A stretch of DNA of 64,000 nt, from the NCBI GenBank assembly GCA_017417025.1, contig JAFPZY010000064.1, forward strand, positions 1 to 64,000. Reading direction: 5' to 3'. This DNA is from Paludibacteraceae bacterium (GTDB lineage Bacteria > Bacteroidota > Bacteroidia > Bacteroidales > Paludibacteraceae). Shown in pieces: positions 33,284-44,400 of this stretch. The notes beneath the pieces were generated by a model. That model was not told the DNA's origin. It worked only from the letters and a program-made list of their open reading frames with translations, and ran no database searches. Position numbers and translations under genes: made by a program. How positions within the stretch are numbered: the first letter of the stretch is position 1; each line of letters opens with the position of its first letter.

Positions 33284-34567
33284 TTCTTCGGCGACAGGGA
33301 GCCAGAGGAAGAGGCGGTCGCCGCGATGGACGGGGCGGGGTGTCTTCACGGCGAAGAGTTGTCCTTTGCTTATTGTGGCCGCAAGGTCGCCGTTGTTGTC
33401 GCGCATGTCGTGCGCCGTGAGTTCGAGCACGCCTGTTGTCTCGCCCGTAACAAGCAGAGTGTCACCATCTTTTATGCTTTCCACAGCCTCAATGTGGAAC
33501 TCTGCAACACTGATGTTTTTGAAGAAATTGGTGCATCTTCCGGCATAAACTTTCTTCCTCGTGGCGCGTGAGCCATAGGCGGATGTCCATTCGCCGAGCC
33601 GCTGCCCCTGGTAATATCCGTCCCAGAAGCCACGGTTGAAGACACGTGCAAGGCGTGTGTTCCAGTCCTCTATCTTGGCAAGGAGAGCCGCTGAAGGCTC
33701 CGTGTCGCCGTCCTGCGAGGGAAATTCGCCGCGCTGCCATGCTTCTACAGCCTCGCGGTAGCATGTAACAACGGTGTGAACATATTCGGGTCCGCGCGCC
33801 CGTCCCTCAATCTTCAGCACGCGCACGCCTGCATCGAGCATCTTGTTGAGGAAGTGTATGGTTTTCAGGTCTTTGGGCGACATGATGTACTGGTTGTCCA
33901 CTTCCAGTTCGAGGTCCGACTCGCGGTCGCGCACAATATACCCTCGTCTGCATACCTGCATGCATGCTCCGCGGTTGGCGCTTGCTCCGAGGTTGTTGAG
34001 GCTGAGGTAGCATTTTCCGCTTACCGCCATGCAGAGTGCTCCGTGGCAGAACATCTCTATGCGGACAGGTTTGCCGCCCCGCCCGCGTATATCCTGACTG
34101 ACGATGTCGTTGTGCACAGATGCCACCTGCTGCATGTTCAGTTCGCGTGCAAGCACCACAACATCAGCGAATTGCGCATAGAAGCGGAGTGCCTCGGTGT
34201 TGGATATGTTGAGTTGCGTGCTCAGGTGGACCTCCACACCCGCCTGATTGGCGTACTGCATGACGGCGATGTCGCTTGCGATGACGGCATCCACGCCTGC
34301 CAGCTTCGCGTTGTCCACTATGGTGCGCATTAGCGGCAGGTCCTCGGGGTACATCACCGTGTTGAGTGTGAGGTAGGTTTTCACTCCCGCTTCGTGGCAC
34401 CTGCGTGCTATGAGGTGCATATCGGCGGTGGTGAAGTTGGCGGCAGAGCGTGCCCTCATGTTGAGGTGCTCGATGCCGAAATAGACGCTTCCCGCGCCTG
34501 CGGCGATGGCTGCTTCGAGCGACTCCATGCAGCCCACCGGAGCCATTATCTCGACCTGTTCTTTCAT
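33281..34567 (-). CDS. Peptidase U32 family protein (TrhP/YegQ-like)
   Basis: The 428-residue product starts [31 protein letters not shown], the U32 family start, and carries the conserved region [21 protein letters not shown] and downstream CMQVCRRGY cysteines, which in related proteins support a metal or cluster site. Many U32 proteins act in tRNA or rRNA hydroxylation rather than proteolysis, so a prephenate-dependent tRNA modification role (TrhP-like) is plausible; collagenase-type activity is the alternative. I place the start at ATG 34567, overlapping the asd stop by four bases; the longer frame would run inside asd. Confidence 0.85.
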   Translation of the reverse strand: MKEQVEIMAPVGCMESLEAAIAAGAGSVYFGIEHLNMRARSAANFTTADMHLIARRCHEAGVKTYLTLNTVMYPEDLPLMRTIVDNAKLAGVDAVIASDIAVMQYANQAGVEVHLSTQLNISNTEALRFYAQFADVVVLARELNMQQVASVHNDIVSQDIRGRGGKPVRIEMFCHGALCMAVSGKCYLSLNNLGASANRGACMQVCRRGYIVRDRESDLELEVDNQYIMSPKDLKTIHFLNKMLDAGVRVLKIEGRARGPEYVHTVVTCYREAVEAWQRGEFPSQDGDTEPSAALLAKIEDWNTRLARVFNRGFWDGYYQGQRLGEWTSAYGSRATRKKVYAGRCTNFFKNISVAEFHIEAVESIKDGDTLLVTGETTGVLELTAHDMRDNNGDLAATISKGQLFAVKTPRPVHRGDRLFLWLPVAEE

Positions 34568-35598
34568 CTGTTGAAAGCCTCCGGCGCGTGTCGGAGCAGG
34601 TATTCGGCTATTTGCACGGCGTTGAGTGCCGCTCCTTTGCGAATCTGGTCGCTGACGCACCAGAAGTCAAGTTCGTTGTTGTCTGCCAGGTCTTTGCGTA
34701 TGCGCCCCACATATACATCGTCTTTGCCGCTGAGCATCAACGGCATAGGGTAGATGTTGTTGTCCGGCTCGTCCATCAGTGTGCAGCCTTCGGCTCTGGC
34801 GATAGCGTCTCTGACAGCGTCTGTGCCAAGCGGTTGCCCGGTCTGCACCCAGACTGCTTCAGAGTGACAGCGCAGGGCGGGGACACGCACGCATGTAGCA
34901 CTGACTGTGAGGTCTGCCGAGTGGAATATCTTGCGCGTCTCGTTGTGCATTTTCATCTCCTCGCGTGTGTAGCCTGAGGGGGTGAAAGTGTCGATGTGCG
35001 GAATGACATTGAACGCCAGCTGGTGTGCAAAGCGGCTGACAGTCACCTCTTTGCCTTCCACAATCTGACGGTGCTGCTCTTCCAGTTCGCGCATAGCCTG
35101 TGCGCCGGCACCGCTTGCCGCCTGATAGGTGGCGACACGCACGCGGCGCACCGGACTGAGCCGGTGGATGGCATAGAGCGGCAGAGCCATAATGATGGTT
35201 GAGCAGTTGGGGTTGGCTATGATGCGGTCTGCCGGTTGCTGCAGCACTCCGAGTGCGTCGTCTCCGTTGATTTCAGGGACGACAAGCGGTATGCCGTCCT
35301 CCATGCGGAAAGCGCTGGAGTTGTCAATCATCACCGCTCCGTGGCGCGTTATGCTCTGTGCAAACTCGCGGCTTACCGATGCTCCGGCAGAGGTGAAGAC
35401 TATGTCAGTGTCTCTAAAAACGGAGTCGGCGGTGAGTTGTTCCACCCGCACCGTTTTGCCGCCGAAAGCATACCCGGAGCCGGCACTCCTGGCAGAGCCG
35501 AACAGCCTCAGGCTGCTGACGGGGAAGCGGCGTTCCTCCAGGACCTTCAGCAGTTCCTGTCCTACAGCCCCCGATGCACCGACGATGGCGATATTCAT
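34564..35598 (-). CDS. asd: Aspartate-semialdehyde dehydrogenase
   Basis: Asd reduces aspartyl phosphate to aspartate semialdehyde for lysine, meso-diaminopimelate, threonine and methionine synthesis. The 344-residue sequence has the NADP-binding [14 protein letters not shown] motif, the catalytic Cys in NPNCSTIIM near residue 132, the [10 protein letters not shown] motif and the His-containing [13 protein letters not shown] segment. Length is normal. It overlaps fabF and the U32 gene by four bases each, so all three are co-translated. The product feeds the diaminopimelate used by MurE at 52.2 kb. Confidence 0.96.
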   Translation of the reverse strand: MNIAIVGASGAVGQELLKVLEERRFPVSSLRLFGSARSAGSGYAFGGKTVRVEQLTADSVFRDTDIVFTSAGASVSREFAQSITRHGAVMIDNSSAFRMEDGIPLVVPEINGDDALGVLQQPADRIIANPNCSTIIMALPLYAIHRLSPVRRVRVATYQAASGAGAQAMRELEEQHRQIVEGKEVTVSRFAHQLAFNVIPHIDTFTPSGYTREEMKMHNETRKIFHSADLTVSATCVRVPALRCHSEAVWVQTGQPLGTDAVRDAIARAEGCTLMDEPDNNIYPMPLMLSGKDDVYVGRIRKDLADNNELDFWCVSDQIRKGAALNAVQIAEYLLRHAPEAFNR

Positions 35599-36854
35599 GC
35601 TTCGTGCTTTTTGAATAACAGACTTACGTTGTGTCCTCCGAAGCCGAAAGTGTTGCTCAGGGCATAGCGGAGGTTGCGTTTCTGCGCGCGGTTGAAGGTG
35701 AAGTTGAGGCGGTAGTCGATATTTTCGTCGCAGTCGTCCTCCTCGTGGTTGATGGTGGGAGGGACGATGCCGTCGTGCAGCGACATTACGGTTGCCATTG
35801 CCTCTATCGCCCCCGAAGCCCCGACCAGGTGTCCGGTCATGGATTTGGTGGAGGATATGTTGAGGCGGTAAGCGTCTTCGCCCCAGACGCGCAGAATAGC
35901 CTTCATCTCGGCAATGTCGCCGAGCGGGGTGGAGGTGCCGTGTGCATTGATATAATCCACGTCGGCAGGCAGCACACCGCCGTCTTCCATAGCCAGTTTC
36001 ATTACTTTGGCGGCACCGTTGCCTTCGGGGTCGGGTGCAGTGAGGTGGAAGGCATCGGAGTTAAGTCCTGCGCCTGACATCTCGGCATATATATGCGCAC
36101 CTCTTGCCACGGCATGGCCGTATTCTTCCAGGATGAGGCATGCGCCCCCTTCGCTCAGCACGAAGCCGTCGCGCGACTTTGAGAACGGGCGGCTTGCCGT
36201 TGCGGGGCTGTCGTTGCGTGTGGAGATGGCGTGCATTGAGTTGAAGCCTCCTATGCCCGACCAGGTTATGTCAGCGTCGCTGCCTCCTGTGACCATTATG
36301 TCGGCTTTGCCCAGACGTATGGTGTTGTATGCGTCGGCAATGGCGCAAGCCGAAGAAGCGCATGCCGAGGCAGTGGCGAAGCTGGGTCCGCGCAGTCCGA
36401 ACCTGAGCGAAATCTGTCCTGCGCCCATGTTGAGTATGGCTTTGGGGATATAAAAGGGGTTGAACCGCGGCGTGCCGTCGCCTTGGGCAAAGGCTGTCAG
36501 TTCTTCTTCGAGGGTCAGTATGCCTCCCATGCCGCTGCCCCAGATGACTCCGATGCGGTCTTTGTCCTCAGCCTCAAGGTCGAGGTGTGAGTCCTCTAAA
36601 GCCTGCTTGGCAGTATAAACGGCAAACTGCGAATAGCGGTCGAGCTTACGTGCCTCTTTGCGGTCCAGCATGGAACTTATATCCCAGTTCTTCACCTCTC
36701 CGGCGAAATGAGTCTTGCACGCAGAATGGTCAAATTGTGTGATTGTATCAATGCCGCTTTTGCCCGCTGTCATTGCGGACCAAGTGGCAGACACGTCATT
36801 GCCAAGAGGTGTAACTGCGCCCAAACCTGTAACAACAACTCTCTTCAGTTCCAT
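35595..36854 (-). CDS. fabF: Beta-ketoacyl-ACP synthase II
   Basis: FabF elongates fatty acyl-ACP chains with malonyl-ACP. The 419-residue protein has the thiolase fold with the catalytic Cys in [17 protein letters not shown] (about residue 164), His in [11 protein letters not shown] and His in [15 protein letters not shown]. Length is normal. acpP precedes it by about 75 bases, the standard pair; a short hairpin (36874-36881 with 36898-36905) in that gap may adjust the high acpP against fabF ratio. Confidence 0.96.
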   Translation of the reverse strand: MELKRVVVTGLGAVTPLGNDVSATWSAMTAGKSGIDTITQFDHSACKTHFAGEVKNWDISSMLDRKEARKLDRYSQFAVYTAKQALEDSHLDLEAEDKDRIGVIWGSGMGGILTLEEELTAFAQGDGTPRFNPFYIPKAILNMGAGQISLRFGLRGPSFATASACASSACAIADAYNTIRLGKADIMVTGGSDADITWSGIGGFNSMHAISTRNDSPATASRPFSKSRDGFVLSEGGACLILEEYGHAVARGAHIYAEMSGAGLNSDAFHLTAPDPEGNGAAKVMKLAMEDGGVLPADVDYINAHGTSTPLGDIAEMKAILRVWGEDAYRLNISSTKSMTGHLVGASGAIEAMATVMSLHDGIVPPTINHEEDDCDENIDYRLNFTFNRAQKRNLRYALSNTFGFGGHNVSLLFKKHEA

Positions 36855-36930
36855 TTTTTTCGTTTATTGAAGACATACGAGCCTACAATACCGCAGACTC
36901 GTATGACATTTTTGTTAGAGAATAAAGAGA

Positions 36931-37167
36931 TTAGGCTACAGCCTTCTCTACATAGGCTACTGCGTCACCGACGGTAGATATCTTCTGTGTGTCCTCATCG
37001 GGAATAGAGATGCCGAACACCTTTTCTATTTCCATGATAAGTTCCACGGTATCCAACGAATCCGCACCCAGATCGGCGGTAAAACTGGCCTGATTGGTAA
37101 CTTGATTTTCATCAACACCAAGTTTCTCTACGATGATAGCCTTAACTTTTGATTCAATTTCTGACAT
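36931..37167 (-). CDS. acpP: Acyl carrier protein
   Basis: The 78-residue product is a typical acidic ACP with the phosphopantetheine site Ser in [18 protein letters not shown] near residue 38. It carries growing acyl chains for fatty acid and lipid synthesis. I start it at ATG 37167 ([18 protein letters not shown]); the upstream in-frame ATG would add 12 residues not found in the family. It has its own strong promoter at 37230-37261 and leads the fabF-asd-U32 transcript. Confidence 0.97.
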   Translation of the reverse strand: MSEIESKVKAIIVEKLGVDENQVTNQASFTADLGADSLDTVELIMEIEKVFGISIPDEDTQKISTVGDAVAYVEKAVA

Positions 37168-37229
37168 AATAATTATCTTTAAGTGAATATTTTCAGTTCT
37201 CATTTGTGCCTATGACACAAAATCGGGTG

Positions 37230-37261
37230 CAAAGATAGCACATATTTTGCAATTATACAAA
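37230..37261 (-). promoter_or_regulatory. acpP: Bacteroidota-type promoter for acpP-fabF
   Basis: On the minus strand TTTG (37261-37258), 20 bases, then TATCTTTG (37237-37230). The leader is about 60 bases. Confidence 0.78.
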
Positions 37262-37326
37262 TTTTTCTGATATAAATGCACGATTATTGGCAAAAAACTT
37301 TCGTATGCCTATGCTTTTATGCTGAT

Positions 37327-39144
37327 TTAGAACAACTTATTTATTTGCTCTTTTGTCAGCAGAGCGGTGACGGTTTTTCCGTCGGGCGCAAGGCGGAAGT
37401 CTTTTTTCTCCAACAGCCTGTGTACGAGGCTGTTCATCTCTTCTTCTGAGAGTTTTTTGCCGTAGGGGACAGCTGCACTGTAAGCCATTGACATGGCTAT
37501 TCGTTCCTGCCACTGCCTGCGTGCGGGCAGTCCGGTCTCCCTGACACTGCAGAGTATGTCGTTGAGGGCGGCCAGTCCGTTGCCGGAGTTGAGAATGGCG
37601 GGCACGGCGCTCAGGCTGTAGCTGCATGGAGATAGGCGCTCGATGTCGAAGCCGAGCGAGTGAAGTTCGTCCTCCATGCTTTCAACGAGCGGGACATCCT
37701 CCTGGCGGAGGTCCCATATCTCGGGGAAGAGCAGTTGCTGGCTTTCGCCGCCGTGGTCGTTCAGGCGGCGCATGCACGCATCGTAGAGCAGCAGTGCGTG
37801 TGCGCGGTGCTGGTTGATAATCAGCAGTCCGTCGCCCGAGGGGACGAGTATGTACTTGTCCATTATCTGGACGGGAGCCGCCTCTTCGGGGATGTCGGCG
37901 AACAGCGACGACGGCGTGCTGTCCCCCTCGTTTGTTGTCAGTGTTGCCTGCCTGTTCTTGTCTTCAAGCGGCTCATAGAGCGTCTGCCAGCGGCTGTCGG
38001 TGGCGGGACGGCTCTGCCGGAAGGGGTTGTAGGTGCGGTCGCGTTCCAGAAAATGCCCGCTTGCTGTAGTGGGGGTGCCGCTGTCTTTTGAGGGGAACAC
38101 CGGCATCTCGATGCGCCCTGACACGTCGAAATCGAGCGACGGCGTAATATTGAATTTGCCCAATGCTTCGCGCACAGTGGCAAGCACTATGGGGAAAATG
38201 AGCTGCTCGTCGGCGAACTTTATTTCCGTCTTTGTCGGGTGGATATTGACATCTATTGCATCGGGATTGATGTCGAAATAGATGAAATACGAGGGGCTTG
38301 CGCCGTTGGTGAGCATGCCCTCGTAGGCGGTCATCACTGCTTTGTGGAAGTAGGCGTGCCGCATGTACCGTCCGTTGACGAAAAAGTACTGCTGCGGGTT
38401 TCTGCCTGCTTCTTCGGGTTTGCCCACGAAGCCCCGTATGCTTATTATGTCGGTGTCGGAGCGCACTTCCACCAGTCCGCTGGAGTAGGTGTGGTGTGCC
38501 GACTTGCCGAAGATGGCTTCTATGCGCTGTTTTTCGGTGGCGGCAGGCAGGTCGTAGAGCAGTGTGTCCTGGCTGGTGAAGGTGAAATGCACTTTGGGGC
38601 GGACGAGCACTATGCGGTGGAACTCGGTCTGCAGGTTGCGCAGCTCTGTCTGGTCGGTTTTGAGGAACTTGCGGCGTGCGGGAACGTTGAAGAAGAGGTT
38701 GCGCACACGTATGTTGGTCCCTACGGGGCATTGCACTGCCTCCTGCCTTATTACTTCCGATCCGCTTATTTCGAGCAGTGTGCCGAGTTCGTCCTGCTCT
38801 GTGCGTGTCTGCATTTCCACCTGCGACACGGCGCATATACTGGGCAGCGCTTCTCCGCGGAATCCCATTGTCTGCAGGCTGAAGAGGTCGGCAGCTTCGC
38901 GTATCTTCGAGGTGGCGTGCCGTTCAAAGGCCATGCGGGCGTCGGTCTCGCTCATGCCGCGCCCGTTGTCAATGACCTGCAGCAGTGTCCTGCCGGCATC
39001 GCGCACGACTATATGTATGGTGTCGGCTCCTGCGTCGAGCGAGTTCTCGACCAGTTCTTTCAGGCAGCTTGCAGGGCGCTGTATCACTTCGCCTGCGGCT
39101 ATCTGGTTGGCTACGCTGTCTGGCAGCAATCGAACAACATCCAT
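37327..39144 (-). CDS. mutL: DNA mismatch repair protein MutL
   Basis: MutL couples mismatch recognition to strand removal. The 605-residue protein has the GHKL ATPase motifs at its N-terminus (ELVENSLDAGADTI, DNGRGMSE, TMGFRGEALPS), the transducer domain (NIHPTKTEIKFADEQLIF), a variable linker (about 340-420) and a C-terminal dimer domain. The C-terminal endonuclease motif (DQHAxxE type) reads NQHRAHALLLYD, so the metal site of nicking MutL proteins is absent; a DQHRAH variant is what I recall from Bacteroidota, and here even the Asp is Asn. It follows the 77-residue protein after seven bases. Confidence 0.95.
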   Translation of the reverse strand: MDVVRLLPDSVANQIAAGEVIQRPASCLKELVENSLDAGADTIHIVVRDAGRTLLQVIDNGRGMSETDARMAFERHATSKIREAADLFSLQTMGFRGEALPSICAVSQVEMQTRTEQDELGTLLEISGSEVIRQEAVQCPVGTNIRVRNLFFNVPARRKFLKTDQTELRNLQTEFHRIVLVRPKVHFTFTSQDTLLYDLPAATEKQRIEAIFGKSAHHTYSSGLVEVRSDTDIISIRGFVGKPEEAGRNPQQYFFVNGRYMRHAYFHKAVMTAYEGMLTNGASPSYFIYFDINPDAIDVNIHPTKTEIKFADEQLIFPIVLATVREALGKFNITPSLDFDVSGRIEMPVFPSKDSGTPTTASGHFLERDRTYNPFRQSRPATDSRWQTLYEPLEDKNRQATLTTNEGDSTPSSLFADIPEEAAPVQIMDKYILVPSGDGLLIINQHRAHALLLYDACMRRLNDHGGESQQLLFPEIWDLRQEDVPLVESMEDELHSLGFDIERLSPCSYSLSAVPAILNSGNGLAALNDILCSVRETGLPARRQWQERIAMSMAYSAAVPYGKKLSEEEMNSLVHRLLEKKDFRLAPDGKTVTALLTKEQINKLF

Positions 39145-39151
39145 CTTTGTT

Positions 39152-39385
39152 TCAGCGGAGCAGGTAATAGACCAGTGCGATACCGAGCGCGAGCACTACG
39201 AAGAAGGCGAGCCTTGACTTGGCGCGTGCCTGCTGCTGCAGTTTGTGCTTTTCGTGCTCTTCACGGAACGAACCGCGATGAAGGCGCGCAAGTTTATCCT
39301 TGCGCGCCTCTTTTTCTGCATCGTAGTAAATGGGGCGGTAGTCCCATTCACGCGGTTTGTTCACCTTTGGAAACAGAACCGACAT
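39152..39385 (-). CDS. Small tail-anchored membrane protein, 77 residues
   Basis: The 77-residue product has a charged N-terminal part (WDYRPIYYDAEKEARKDKLARL) and ends in one membrane segment (LAFFVVLALGIALVYYLLR), so it should be anchored by its C-terminus with the body in the cytoplasm. Proteins with PREWDYRPIYYDxxKE are conserved but uncharacterised in Bacteroidales. It sits directly after the TPR lipoprotein gene (no gap) and before mutL. No function can be assigned. Confidence 0.8.
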   Translation of the reverse strand: MSVLFPKVNKPREWDYRPIYYDAEKEARKDKLARLHRGSFREEHEKHKLQQQARAKSRLAFFVVLALGIALVYYLLR

Positions 39386-41074
39386 TTACTTGATGATGGC
39401 CAGGAACTGGCTGTCTTCCATGTACTTTGCGAACTCGATATCTTTCTGTGCACGTGCTTTCATCGAAGCGTCCTGTGCAACAGCGCTCTTCATGTTGCTG
39501 TAAACGGCATCGCGGTCGTTGGTGCGTGCACCTACGATGGCACCGAGATAAGCTGTGGTGGCGTTGGGGTTCTCAACGGCAGCAAGAGTCTTGCGTGCGC
39601 CTGCATAATCCTCATTGAGAATCTGCTGTACGGCGGTGTTGTTGGTGTGGCTCTGTCCGTATGAACCTTTGGCTTTGTTGTAGTCGCCTTTCATGGTGTA
39701 GAAGGTACCCATGGCGGTCTCGAGGTCGCCGCTTGTGCCGGCAGCTTTGCCCAGATACTCTTCTGCTTTTGCCATGTCGCCGTCAGCCATAGCTGCAACG
39801 CCTGCGTTGTAGTTCACGTCGGCATTGTTGGGAGCGATGGTGAGAGCCTTTGCGTAGCAGCGGCGTGCTTCGGCGATGTTAGCCTCGTCGATATAGCACA
39901 TGCCGAGGTTGTTCCAGCCGCGGTAGTCTTCGCTGTAGATGGAGGTCACTTTCTCATAGATGGCTTTCTTCTCGGCCTTGTCCTGGGTCAGGGTGGCGGC
40001 ATACAGGAGTTCCTCTACATTGAGAGCGGCGGGGTCGTTCTTTGCAAGAGCGGCAATCTCCTCGTCCGATTTGCCGATGATGTCGGTGGTGAGGATGAGG
40101 CGGCTGCGGCGCAGTGCGGGCAGGATTTCGTCAGCAATGGTTTTGTAAACCGACGAGAGGTTCTTTATCTGTGCCTCGCGCTCTTCGGGGTCGCTGTACA
40201 TAGAGAGGACGCGCAGAACCATTTCTTTGTCCTGGATGTTGCTCTCTTCCATAGCTTTCTTGAAGCCTTCCCAGTCTTCGGCAGTGGTCTTTGCATCGAT
40301 GTCGGCTTTCACTTTGCTCTGGCGCAGAACGCGTTTGAGGAAGTTCTGTGCATTGGCCTGACGGTTGTCGGCAAGACGGGTGTTGAGGTCCATACCGCCA
40401 TCGGGGCTGGCATAACCCGAAACCTCGAGGTTGTTGATGGCTTTCTTCTCGTTCTGGTCGGCCTCTTTGATGGCTGCTTTCAGGTCTTTCATCTCCTGTG
40501 TGTTCAGCTGCGAGTCGCGCAGGTTAGCCTGCTGGATGAGGAACAGAATGTCGGCTTCCTGCATCTCTTGGATGATGCGCTGGAACTTGTCGGCAGTAAC
40601 CTGACCTTTGGCCTCTTTGGGGTTCACCAGCATGGAGGTCTGGTTAACGCCGTCTGCCACTTTCACGTCAGGAATTTCGACTGCTTTTTTGCCTTTGCGG
40701 GCCTCGAAGCGGAGGTAGAGTTCGGACTGGGCCATTTCGGGCACGAAGTCGAAGCTTGCGCTCTGGCTGTAGGTGCCGCCTTTCTTGTAATTAACGGTCT
40801 TGCCGTTCTCTTTCACCTTCTCGCCTATGTAGGTGACAGGCTCGCCGAGGGCTTCCTTGCCGTCGTATTTCAGAACGGGGGTAACGATAACAACGGCGTT
40901 CTTTGCAAACTTCTTTGCGGGGAAAGTGCCGGTGATTTCCGCATTAACCTTGCCGCCTACGACGGTCAGGGGATTGGGATTGCAGCTCAGCTGTTCGGGC
41001 TGAACGGGAGCGCCGCAGGACGAGAACAGTGCCGCTACGGCTGCAATGGCTGAAAAAATGAATAGTTTTTTCAT
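39386..41074 (-). CDS. TPR lipoprotein with OmpA-like and CRD-like regions
   Basis: The 562-residue protein has a lipoprotein signal peptide (MKKLFIFSAIAAVAALFSSCG, Cys near 20). It then has a beta-rich domain (about 30-160), a region NLEVSGYASPDGGMDLNTRLADNRQANAQNFLKR that looks like an OmpA-type peptidoglycan-binding core, and TPR-like repeats in the C-terminal third (WNNLGMCYIDEANIAEARRCYAKALTIAPNNADVNYNAGVAAMADGDMAKAEEYL). It is probably an outer-membrane lipoprotein touching peptidoglycan. Proteins of this layout are abundant in Bacteroides-like organisms, and some OmpA/TPR lipoproteins belong to T9SS, but I cannot assign that role here. Confidence 0.8.
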   Translation of the reverse strand: MKKLFIFSAIAAVAALFSSCGAPVQPEQLSCNPNPLTVVGGKVNAEITGTFPAKKFAKNAVVIVTPVLKYDGKEALGEPVTYIGEKVKENGKTVNYKKGGTYSQSASFDFVPEMAQSELYLRFEARKGKKAVEIPDVKVADGVNQTSMLVNPKEAKGQVTADKFQRIIQEMQEADILFLIQQANLRDSQLNTQEMKDLKAAIKEADQNEKKAINNLEVSGYASPDGGMDLNTRLADNRQANAQNFLKRVLRQSKVKADIDAKTTAEDWEGFKKAMEESNIQDKEMVLRVLSMYSDPEEREAQIKNLSSVYKTIADEILPALRRSRLILTTDIIGKSDEEIAALAKNDPAALNVEELLYAATLTQDKAEKKAIYEKVTSIYSEDYRGWNNLGMCYIDEANIAEARRCYAKALTIAPNNADVNYNAGVAAMADGDMAKAEEYLGKAAGTSGDLETAMGTFYTMKGDYNKAKGSYGQSHTNNTAVQQILNEDYAGARKTLAAVENPNATTAYLGAIVGARTNDRDAVYSNMKSAVAQDASMKARAQKDIEFAKYMEDSQFLAIIK

Positions 41075-41169
41075 AGATTGGTTAATTTTTGTTTTATTTT
41101 TTTGTTGTTTGTTTTCTTTCGTCTTTCGACTATTGTCTTCCGATTTTCGGCTAAAGACAAATTCGGCTG

Positions 41170-41201
41170 CAAAATTACTACTTTTTTTTTACATGCACAA
41201 G
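41170..41201 (-). promoter_or_regulatory. Bacteroidota-type promoter for the TPR lipoprotein gene
   Basis: On the minus strand CTTG (41201-41198), 20 bases, then TAATTTTG (41177-41170). The leader of about 95 bases contains TTTCGTCTTTCGACTATTG-type sequence related to the AGTCGAA family. Confidence 0.65.
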
Positions 41202-41363
41202 CAATTAAATCTTTTTTTTCAAAAAAAATGTTTTTTGCTGTGTGTGTTTGTCAGCCGCACTCCCCTCCGGGCACTGGAACTCATGTAGCAGCACAGGGAC
41301 GGAGGCGCCCTGCCTGCGGTTGTTGTGTCCGCTGTGGCTTTCGACTTTCGGCTAATTTTATTA

Positions 41364-41390
41364 CCGCTATTTACCCGCTACCTTCCCGCT
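41364..41390. repeat. Degenerate 11-bp array (CCGCT core, 3 units)
   Basis: CCGCT begins at 41364, 41375 and 41386, an exact 11-bp period. The reverse complement (CAGCGGGAAGGTAGCGGG) matches the array at 9412-9448 and, as there, an AGTCGAA-type sequence lies next to it. Confidence 0.65.
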
Positions 41391-41469
41391 GTTTTGTAAT
41401 GAGGGGTGAGGAATGAGGGGGGCCTGATGTCTGTTTTCTAACTCCTAATTTCTCATTCGTGATTTTGTA

Positions 41470-44400
41470 TTATCGGATGAGGAGTTTGCGTGTCTCTTCG
41501 GTGCCGTCGGAGAGGTTGAAGATCACTATGTAGGTGCCAGGAGCGTAAGGATAGAGCAGCGAGATGACGTTGTTGCCCGTTCCGGCGTTGCATTGTCCGA
41601 GTGCGCATACCCTGCCCAGCACGTCATACACCGTCCATGTGCACTGCAGTTCGCTCCATACTGTCCATTCGGGTCTGCCGTCGCTGCCGGTGCGCTGTGT
41701 CAGCAGGATGCGGCTGCTGGTTTTGCCGTCGTTGTCGGGTGCGATGTCGGCGTTCTTCGGCTCGGGGTAGATGGGGCATGTGCGGAAAGTCTTCCCGTCG
41801 TCTTCGCGCGTGAGTTCCGCCCAGTAGGCTTCGCCGAAGCGGAGTGCGGGGAGGGTGTATATGTATGAGTGGTGTTCGCCCAATCCGTCCTCGCGCAATG
41901 TTTCCCATCGCTTTGCCTCTCCTGTGGTGTCGCCGGCCTGCAGCACTTGGCCTTCGCGGTACCACTGTATGTCGGAGAAGCGGTAGCCGCCGTTGTATCG
42001 CTCGTTATATACGGCGAGTGCATCGTTCCACTTCTGGACCACCACCCATGCGGGATAGATGACTGTGAAGCGGACGCGGTGCTCCGTCCATTCGCCGCAG
42101 GTGTCCTCCACCAGTAGCGTGAGGCTGTAGTCGTCGGGGCGGACGTAGCGGCTGCGCTGCTCGTGCTGCGGAACGGGTAGCATGAGTGTCTCGCGGTTCT
42201 TGCCCGCCGGCGAGAGGTCGAGCGGTGTGCGGGGCATGTCGCTGAAGCCCTGACTGCGTGCGCTGTCGGAGAAGAGCACTTCGCAGGCGAGGGTGCGTCC
42301 GCGCCTGACGGTGATGGTGAGCGGCAGACGGTCGTCGTCGGCGCAGACGGTGTCGGCGGTGCACTCTGCTACAGCCTGTGCGCAGAGGTTCTCGCAGGGG
42401 TCTGTCAGGAGATGCAGTGTGCGTATGCTGTCGCAGCCGGCAGTGTTGGTGTATCTGAAGCGGTAGTCCCCTGCGCTGGTGAAGGTGCGCCCGCGGTAGG
42501 TGTAGGGCATGTCGTATTCGCACACGGTGGCTGTGGTGTCGGAGAAGGTGGCGCATGGCGGCAGGCACTCCTCGACAGATAGTGTCAGCGTCACTATGGA
42601 GTCGCAGCCTGCGGCGGAGACGAGTGTGTCGCGCAGCCTGCCTGCATCGCGCAACTGCCTGCCGTGCCAGGTGTACGGGAGCAGGTAGCGGCAGAGCAGA
42701 GCCGCCGTGTCAGAGAAGACGGCAGTGGTGCATGGTGTGGGCGGCGGAGGCGGAGTAGTGCAGTCTTTCAGGGCGAGCGTGAGCGTGAGCAGGCTGTCGC
42801 AGCCTGCGGCATTGGTGAGCGTGGCTGTGGCTTGTCCCGCTTTCTGCAGTGTCTGTCCGCGCCATTTGTATGGCATGTCGTCGGGGCAGACGTAGGCAGT
42901 TGTGTCGCCGTAGGTGGTGGTGCAGGGTTGGGGTGGAGTAGTGCAGTCTTTCAGGGCGAGCGTGAGCGTGAGCAGGCTGTCGCAGCCTGCGGCATTGGTG
43001 AGCGTGGCAGTGGCCTGTCCCGCTTTCTGCAGTGTCTGTCCGCGCCATTTGTACGGCAGGTCGTCGGGGCAGACGTAGGCAGCGGTGTCGCCGTAGGTGG
43101 TGGTGCAGGGCGGTGGCGGCGGGCAGTTCTTCATGTTCACGGTTAGTGTGATGATGCTGTCGCAGCCCATGGCATTGACTAAGGTGTCGCGCAGCCATCC
43201 TGCGCGGTTGATGCTCTGTCCGCGCCATGTGTAGGGCATGTCCTCGCGGCAGACGGTGACGGCTGTGTAGGAGTAGGATGCGGGGCATGGCGGTTCGCAG
43301 TGGACAGTGGCGAGCGAGAGCCGCTGGATGAGCGTTTCGCAGCCCTGCGTGTTGCGCACGGTGTCGCGCCAGACGGAGTCGCCCGTGAACAGCACTCCGC
43401 GCCAGACAAGCGGCATCAGTGTGTCGCACACCGTGGTGTCTGCCTCTATGAACTTAGTCTTGGGGCATGGCGGAGGCGGCGGGGGTGTGCACTTTTCCAC
43501 GTCAAGGCGGAACTCCGAACTGAAAGTGCGGCAGTTGGGGCGGTCTATGTTGCCGTTGCCGGCAATGCACACTTTGTACCAGCCTGCGTCCTCGTCCTTG
43601 ACTTCGGCTATTGCGGGCGACTTGGTGTTCCAGCGCTCGGTCCATGTCTGCTGGTCAGCCGAGTAGAGCCACCTATACTCAAGCGGCTCCGCAAGCGTGC
43701 CGTCGTTGCGGAAACTGACGGCGAACTGGTATGCCGAGTCGAGGCACACCACCGGCGGCGAGGTTATTTCGGCAGGCGGCATGCAGAGGTGTATCTCTAT
43801 GTCGTCCATAGCGAAGTCGTTGCCGATGTTGTTGGTCTTGGGGTTGTTGTATATTTTCAGCGTTATGGCCTCTATGCCTTTTGGCACAACGAAGTTTATG
43901 CCCACCAGCTGCCATGCTGCCGACTGTGCCCAGGCCTGCGGCACGCCGTACAGGCTCCAGTCGTGGCCGATGGTGTCGGTGTTCTGCGAAGCCAGTATCT
44001 CGCCCGTGTTGGGGTCGCTCAGTTCGAAGCGGAGAGCGGGGTGGGTGTAGCCGCGGTGGTTGTTTATGAAATAGACATATTGTCCGGCGTTCATCACATT
44101 GACAACGTATGCGGAGAAGGTGAGGGCTGAGTTGGGGCAGAGGTCGCTGATGGTGGTGGTGTAGAACGGTATTTTTGAGGCATCGCCGTCCACCTCCATG
44201 AAGTAGCCTCTGGTGTAGTCGCCAGGGTAAGTGTGGTCGTCCTGTATGTGCCACTGCGAGTAGTTGCCGCCGCCGTTCTTATACCCTTCTTTTGTTACAA
44301 GATAGTGCCCGCTTCCCATGTGAGGGTATCTGTTCTCAAGCAGTTGGCCGTAGGTCATTCCTGGCACGGGAGTCTGCCTCACAAGCGGGTCGTCGGGGTT

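Larger units (their letters stand above)
41075..41469. other. Spacer between the T9SS cargo gene and the TPR lipoprotein gene
   Basis: No gene is seen in these 395 bases. It holds two fragments of the AGTCGAA family (about 41119-41155 and 41335-41355), T-rich tracts, the promoter at 41170-41201, an 11-bp array at 41364-41390, and a CTAACTCCTAATTTCTCATT-like tract near 41438-41458. No terminator for either neighbour was found. Confidence 0.7.

Noticed and set aside
37168..37203. Longer start for AcpP (12 more residues)
   Set aside because: The extension reads into the spacer, is not found in ACPs, and the ATG at 37167 gives the exact family start and length.
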